NCBI RefSeq assembly: GCF_013137895.1
Contig: NZ_CP053538.1
Coordinates: forward strand, 3,875,001 to 3,939,000
DNA: 64,000 nucleotides
From: Hymenobacter taeanensis
GTDB taxonomy: Bacteria > Bacteroidota > Bacteroidia > Cytophagales > Hymenobacteraceae
Reading direction: 5' to 3'
Position numbers and translations under genes: made by a program. Of this stretch, positions 60,483 through 64,000 are shown piece by piece (positions within the stretch are counted from its first letter, which is position 1; each line of letters begins with the position of its first letter). The notes under the pieces are model-generated. The model was not told where the DNA came from, made no database searches, and was given only the letters and a program-made list of their open reading frames with translations.

Positions 60483-62129
60483 ATGGCACTGAACCACACG
60501 ACTATTCTGGCGCTAGGCCTCTCGCTGAGCCTACTGGGCGCCTGCCAAACCACGTCGACGACGACCAGCGTCAGCACGCCAACTGCTACCACCGCTGAAA
60601 CCAAGGCCGAAGCTGATGAACCGGCGTTGTCCATCGTGAACCCGGTGCTGGCCGGCGACTTTCCTGACCCCTCCATTACCAAAGTAGGCGACACGTACTG
60701 GGCCACGGCTACTTCCTCTAACTGGGGGCCAGCGTTTCCACTCCTGAAATCCACTAACCTCACCGACTGGGACCTGGTAGGCCACGTGTTCCCGAATGAG
60801 CTGCCCGCCTGGGCCGACTATTATTTCTGGGCGCCCGAAATCAGTCAGGAAGGCGACAAAACCTACATCTATTACACGGCTCACCAGAAAGGTGGTAACC
60901 TGGCGGTAGGAGTGGCCGTGGCCGACAGCCCCGCTGGCCCATACCGCGACCTAGGCCCATTGGTCGGCCAGAAAGATGGCTCTATCGATGGCTTCCCGAT
61001 GCGCGATGAGAAAAATGAGCTCTACCTGATCTGGAAGGAAGATGGCAACAGCGTAAACCAACCCACGCCTATTTGGGCCCAGCGTCTCAATGAAGAGCAC
61101 ACGGCGCTACTAGGGGAGAAGAAGGAGCTATTCCGTAACACTACGCCCTGGGAGGGCAACCTGGTAGAGGGCGTGAGCATGATCAAGCATAATGGGTACT
61201 TCTACGCCTTTTATGCCGGCAATGGCTGCTGCGGCCACAACTGCACCTATGGCGTAGGGGTGGCCCGGGCCAAGAGCCTACTGGGGCCCTGGGAGAAGTA
61301 TGAGAAGAACCCTATACTCACCAAAAGTGAGAAGTGGGCCTGCCCCGGCCACGGTACCGTGTTTAACCGCGGCAACCGCTGGTATATGCTGCACCACGCC
61401 TATGACACCCGCAGCTTTGAGTTTGTGGGCCGGCAAGGGGTAATCAGTGAATTTAGCTGGACTGCCGCCGGCTGGCCGGAGTTCCGCCAGGGTGGTAGCG
61501 TGGTTACCAAGGCGGCCCCCATGGTGCCCCGCAACCTCAATGATGAGTTTACGAGTGCTACCCTGCTGCCCTCCTGGCAGTGGCCGGTAGAGGAGAGGCC
61601 TACAGTAGCCGTGCGTGATGGCAAGCTGTACGTTACGGCGCGGCCCCAGCACAGCGGCGCTGTGCTAGGCCAGCACACCACCACCGCCGACTATACCGCC
61701 ACTACCACGCTGCTGAACCCCGCCAAGCTCCCGGTCGGCACGGTTGCCGGCATTGCCGCCCACGGCGACCCTGAAAATACCTTGGCCTTCACGGCTGGCA
61801 GTGGTAAGCTGCAGCTCTGGCAGCTGGAGAAAGGCAAGCAGAAAAACCTAAGCGAGGTGAAGCTGCCCGCCACGGCTGCCACCGCCATTACCCTGCGCCT
61901 ACGGGCTCAGCAAGGCAACCAGTTCCGCTTTGAGTGGAGCATTGATGGGGGCAAATCCTGGCAGAACATGCCCGGCGTTACGGGCTCTATTAATGGCTCC
62001 TACTTGCCGCCCTGGGACCGTGGTGTGCGCGCTGGCGTGCTGGTAAAAGGTCCGGCCACAGCCACGGCCACTTTCGAAAACTTTATTCTGGAAAACGAGC
62101 TGGTAACCGCGCAGGGCGAGGGCAAATAG
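60483..62129 (+). CDS. Glycoside hydrolase family 43 lipoprotein with C-terminal beta-sandwich domain
   Basis: The ATG at 60483 gives 548 residues with a lipobox LLGAC. The GH43 propeller (about 55-340) has the base Asp in GDFPDPSITKVGD, the second acid in GSIDGFPMRDE and the acid Glu in LVEGVSMIKHNG. A beta-sandwich follows from about 360 (LNDEFTSATLLPSWQWPVEE, FRFEWSIDGGKSWQNM), as in GH43 enzymes with a DUF1349/GH43-C2-type domain. Such two-domain enzymes are commonly beta-xylosidases or arabinofuranosidases. Part of the run from susC to the epimerase. Confidence 0.9.
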   Translation: MALNHTTILALGLSLSLLGACQTTSTTTSVSTPTATTAETKAEADEPALSIVNPVLAGDFPDPSITKVGDTYWATATSSNWGPAFPLLKSTNLTDWDLVGHVFPNELPAWADYYFWAPEISQEGDKTYIYYTAHQKGGNLAVGVAVADSPAGPYRDLGPLVGQKDGSIDGFPMRDEKNELYLIWKEDGNSVNQPTPIWAQRLNEEHTALLGEKKELFRNTTPWEGNLVEGVSMIKHNGYFYAFYAGNGCCGHNCTYGVGVARAKSLLGPWEKYEKNPILTKSEKWACPGHGTVFNRGNRWYMLHHAYDTRSFEFVGRQGVISEFSWTAAGWPEFRQGGSVVTKAAPMVPRNLNDEFTSATLLPSWQWPVEERPTVAVRDGKLYVTARPQHSGAVLGQHTTTADYTATTTLLNPAKLPVGTVAGIAAHGDPENTLAFTAGSGKLQLWQLEKGKQKNLSEVKLPATAATAITLRLRAQQGNQFRFEWSIDGGKSWQNMPGVTGSINGSYLPPWDRGVRAGVLVKGPATATATFENFILENELVTAQGEGK

Positions 62130-62196
62130 CATCCGCCGGAAGTAGCATTTCCCTAACAGCTCAGACGTTGCTTTTCGCTTCCATATCTCCCGTATA

Positions 62197-63405
62197 ATGA
62201 TTGAATTCTCCCGGAACACTGCTCTGGCTAGCCTGCTCTTGCTGGCTGCTTGCAACCAGGCTACTACCTCTGAGCAGACCACTGGCTCTGCTAGTGCGGC
62301 CACCACTCCAGATTCCAGTCAAACTACTATCATCATGCCCACTTCCACCTTGTTCGGCAAAACCTCCGACGGCACGGAGGTGCAGCTCTATACCCTTACC
62401 AATGCGCATGGCCTGAAGGCTACCATCACCAACTACGGCGGTACCCTCACCAGCCTACTGGTGCCCGATAAAACCGGTAAGCTCGGCGACGTGGTGCTGG
62501 GTTTTGATACGTTGAATGGCTATACCAATGCTCAGTATCTGAAGGAGGGGCCCTACTTTGGGGCGCTCATTGGGCGCTACGGCAACCGCATTGCCAAAGG
62601 GAAATTTACGCTCGATGGTAAGCAGTACACCCTGGCTACCAACAACGGCGCAAACAGCTTGCACGGCGGCACTCAGGGCTTTGATAAAGTAGTATGGCAG
62701 GCAGAGCCCGGCACCTCCGCCGATGGCCAGACCCTCACGCTCACCTACCGCAGTGAAGATGGGGAGGAGGGCTACCCCGGCAATCTGACGGTAAAAGTGG
62801 TATACACGCTCACCAACAACGATGCCTTGCGCCTCGACTATACCGCCACCGCCGACAAGGCTACGCCCATCAACCTCACCAACCACAGCTACTTTAACCT
62901 CAACCACGGCCAGGCCAAAGATGCGCTAGGCCACATACTGACGCTGAACGCCAACCGGTTCACGGTAGTTGATGCCTCCCTGATACCCACCGGGGAGCTG
63001 CGGATGGTGCAGGGTACGCCCATGGATTTCCGCCAGCCGCACGCTATTGGGGAGCGAATTAAGCAGGTGCCCGGCGATGCACCCGGAGGCTACGATCATA
63101 ACTGGGTTCTGGCTGATAAAATGCGCCCCAGCCCCGAGCTGGCGGCCACGGTGTACGAGCCGGTTACTGGTCGCACCATGGACCTATACACCGATCAACC
63201 GGGCGTGCAATTTTATTCCGGTAATTTTCTAAAAGGAAATTTAGTGGGCAAGGGAAATACCAAATACACGCAGAATTATGGGTTCTGCCTTGAAACACAG
63301 CACTTTCCTGACTCTCCAAATCAGCCAAATTTCCCTTCCACCATTCTCAAGCCCGGAGAAACCTTCCGGTCTACTACAGAATACCGCTTTGGTGTGCGCA
63401 AATAG
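62197..63405 (+). CDS. galM: Aldose 1-epimerase (mutarotase), lipoprotein form
   Basis: The 402-residue protein interconverts alpha and beta anomers of free aldoses. It has a lipobox LLAAC (Cys 19), so it is envelope-anchored, unlike cytoplasmic GalM. The fold signatures are GALIGRYGNRIAKGKFTLDGK, NSLHGGTQGFDKVVW, NLTNHSYFNLN (catalytic His), GYDHNWVL, and CLETQHFPDSPNQPNFPS with the catalytic Glu. It lies between a GH43 gene and a symporter gene, so it likely supplies the right anomer of released arabinose or xylose for uptake. Confidence 0.93.
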   Translation: MIEFSRNTALASLLLLAACNQATTSEQTTGSASAATTPDSSQTTIIMPTSTLFGKTSDGTEVQLYTLTNAHGLKATITNYGGTLTSLLVPDKTGKLGDVVLGFDTLNGYTNAQYLKEGPYFGALIGRYGNRIAKGKFTLDGKQYTLATNNGANSLHGGTQGFDKVVWQAEPGTSADGQTLTLTYRSEDGEEGYPGNLTVKVVYTLTNNDALRLDYTATADKATPINLTNHSYFNLNHGQAKDALGHILTLNANRFTVVDASLIPTGELRMVQGTPMDFRQPHAIGERIKQVPGDAPGGYDHNWVLADKMRPSPELAATVYEPVTGRTMDLYTDQPGVQFYSGNFLKGNLVGKGNTKYTQNYGFCLETQHFPDSPNQPNFPSTILKPGETFRSTTEYRFGVRK

Positions 63406-63517
63406 TCTTAAATAGTACGTCGATTTGAGTGGTGTCTGGTTACGCCACCTTATCCCTCTACCATATGCCCCCACTTCCCTTTCAATAAGCACACTTTTCA
63501 TTCCTTGTAGTAGCATC

Positions 63518-64000
63518 ATGCATCAGCTGGCCACTCTAGATTACATTGTCTTCTTTATCTATTTCGTGATAGTTGCCGGGTACGGCATCTGGATTTACCG
63601 CCGAAAGACGGGCCACGACGGAACGATAGAAGGAGATTCCAAGGACTACTTCCTGGCGGAAGGCTCCCTGACGTGGTGGGCCATTGGCTCGTCCCTTATT
63701 GCCTCCAACATCTCCGCCGAGCAGTTCGTGGGCATGTCGGGATCCGGCTTTAAAATGGGCCTGGCCATTGCCACCTACGAGTGGATGGCGGCTCTCACGC
63801 TCATTATTGTGGCCGTATTCTTCATACCAGTATATCTGAAGAACAACATTTCCACAATGCCTCAGTTCCTGCACCAGCGCTACAATGGCACGGTGGCCAT
63901 GATCATGGCCATTTTCTGGCTGATGCTCTACGTGGTGGTAAACCTCACGTCTATTCTGTACCTGGGCGCCATTGCCGTGAGCAGTATCTCGGGTCTGAAC
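63518..64000 (+). CDS. Sodium/solute symporter (SSS family), N-terminal part cut by window edge
   Basis: From the ATG at 63518, 161 codons run open to the end of the window. The protein starts with a membrane helix (DYIVFFIYFVIVAGYGIWIYRRK), then the SSS signature DYFLAEGSLTWWAIGSSLIASNISAEQFVGMSGSGFKMGLAIATYEW, and further helices. These match sodium-driven sugar symporters (SGLT type), where the SNISAEQ region lines the sodium and sugar sites. In this locus it probably imports the free pentose. Confidence 0.92.
   Translation, partial: MHQLATLDYIVFFIYFVIVAGYGIWIYRRKTGHDGTIEGDSKDYFLAEGSLTWWAIGSSLIASNISAEQFVGMSGSGFKMGLAIATYEWMAALTLIIVAVFFIPVYLKNNISTMPQFLHQRYNGTVAMIMAIFWLMLYVVVNLTSILYLGAIAVSSISGLN

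Noticed and set aside
48919..64000. Starch utilisation locus (suggested by SusC/SusD)
   Set aside because: There is no GH13, GH97 or SusE/F homologue; the enzymes are GH43 and a clan A barrel.
1..64000. CRISPR arrays, tRNA or rRNA genes, insertion sequences
   Set aside because: No spaced direct repeats, no cloverleaf or rRNA-like sequence, and no transposase were recognised on either strand.

Overview
The window is a GC-rich chromosomal segment of a Bacteroidota bacterium, most likely Hymenobacter or a close relative (Cytophagales). The evidence is a SusC/SusD pair, a PorT-like type IX secretion protein, DUF5606 and DUF2851 proteins, the ubiE-porT and ftsK-lolA gene pairs, and many promoters with the Bacteroidota -7 box TAnnTTTG, several lying almost on the start codon. 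No rRNA, tRNA, CRISPR array, prophage or insertion sequence was recognised.

Layout. 1-7.8 kb: a corA fragment cut by the window edge, an acyltransferase-like protein, and a cell-surface glycan group (Wzx-type flippase, GT2 glycosyltransferase, two large membrane proteins from a divergent pair). 7.9-15.8 kb: acyl-ACP desaturase, two paralogous lipoproteins resembling PliI lysozyme inhibitors, a DUF427 protein, a vWA/AAA+ ATPase pair, a small coiled-coil lipoprotein, cyclophilin and a fasciclin lipoprotein. 15.9-25.8 kb: HIBADH-type dehydrogenase, rsgA, waaA, GNAT, a 2-Cys peroxiredoxin beside a Fur/PerR regulator, a frameshifted aspartate kinase, fbp, DUF5606, a TonB-C protein and engB. 26.2-48.8 kb: housekeeping and envelope genes (OmpA/PD40 protein, ubiE, porT, SDR, esterase, cdd, saccharopine dehydrogenase-like, trmN, rnhA, marC, serC-like, aroQ, xerD, ftsK, lolA, DUF2851, a membrane protein, a NeuD-like acyltransferase, trhO, uridine phosphorylase).

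48.9-64 kb is a carbohydrate utilisation locus. It encodes a LacI regulator, four GH43 enzymes, one TIM-barrel glycosidase, SusC, SusD, aldose 1-epimerase and the start of a sodium/solute symporter. Three perfect copies of the palindrome GCAAACGTTTGC lie before susC and one in the divergent control region, with weaker copies nearby, so LacI control of the whole locus is likely. The GH43 content suggests arabinan or arabinoxylan side chains: outer-membrane lipoprotein enzymes trim the glycan, SusCD imports oligosaccharides, periplasmic enzymes release pentose, the epimerase equilibrates anomers and the symporter imports the sugar.

Across the window the 8-mer CTAGGCCA (reverse TGGCCTAG) recurs far above chance, in genes and between them. 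The most notable local anomaly is the aspartate kinase gene, broken by one missing base in a G run at a sequence that also fits a -1 slippery heptamer.
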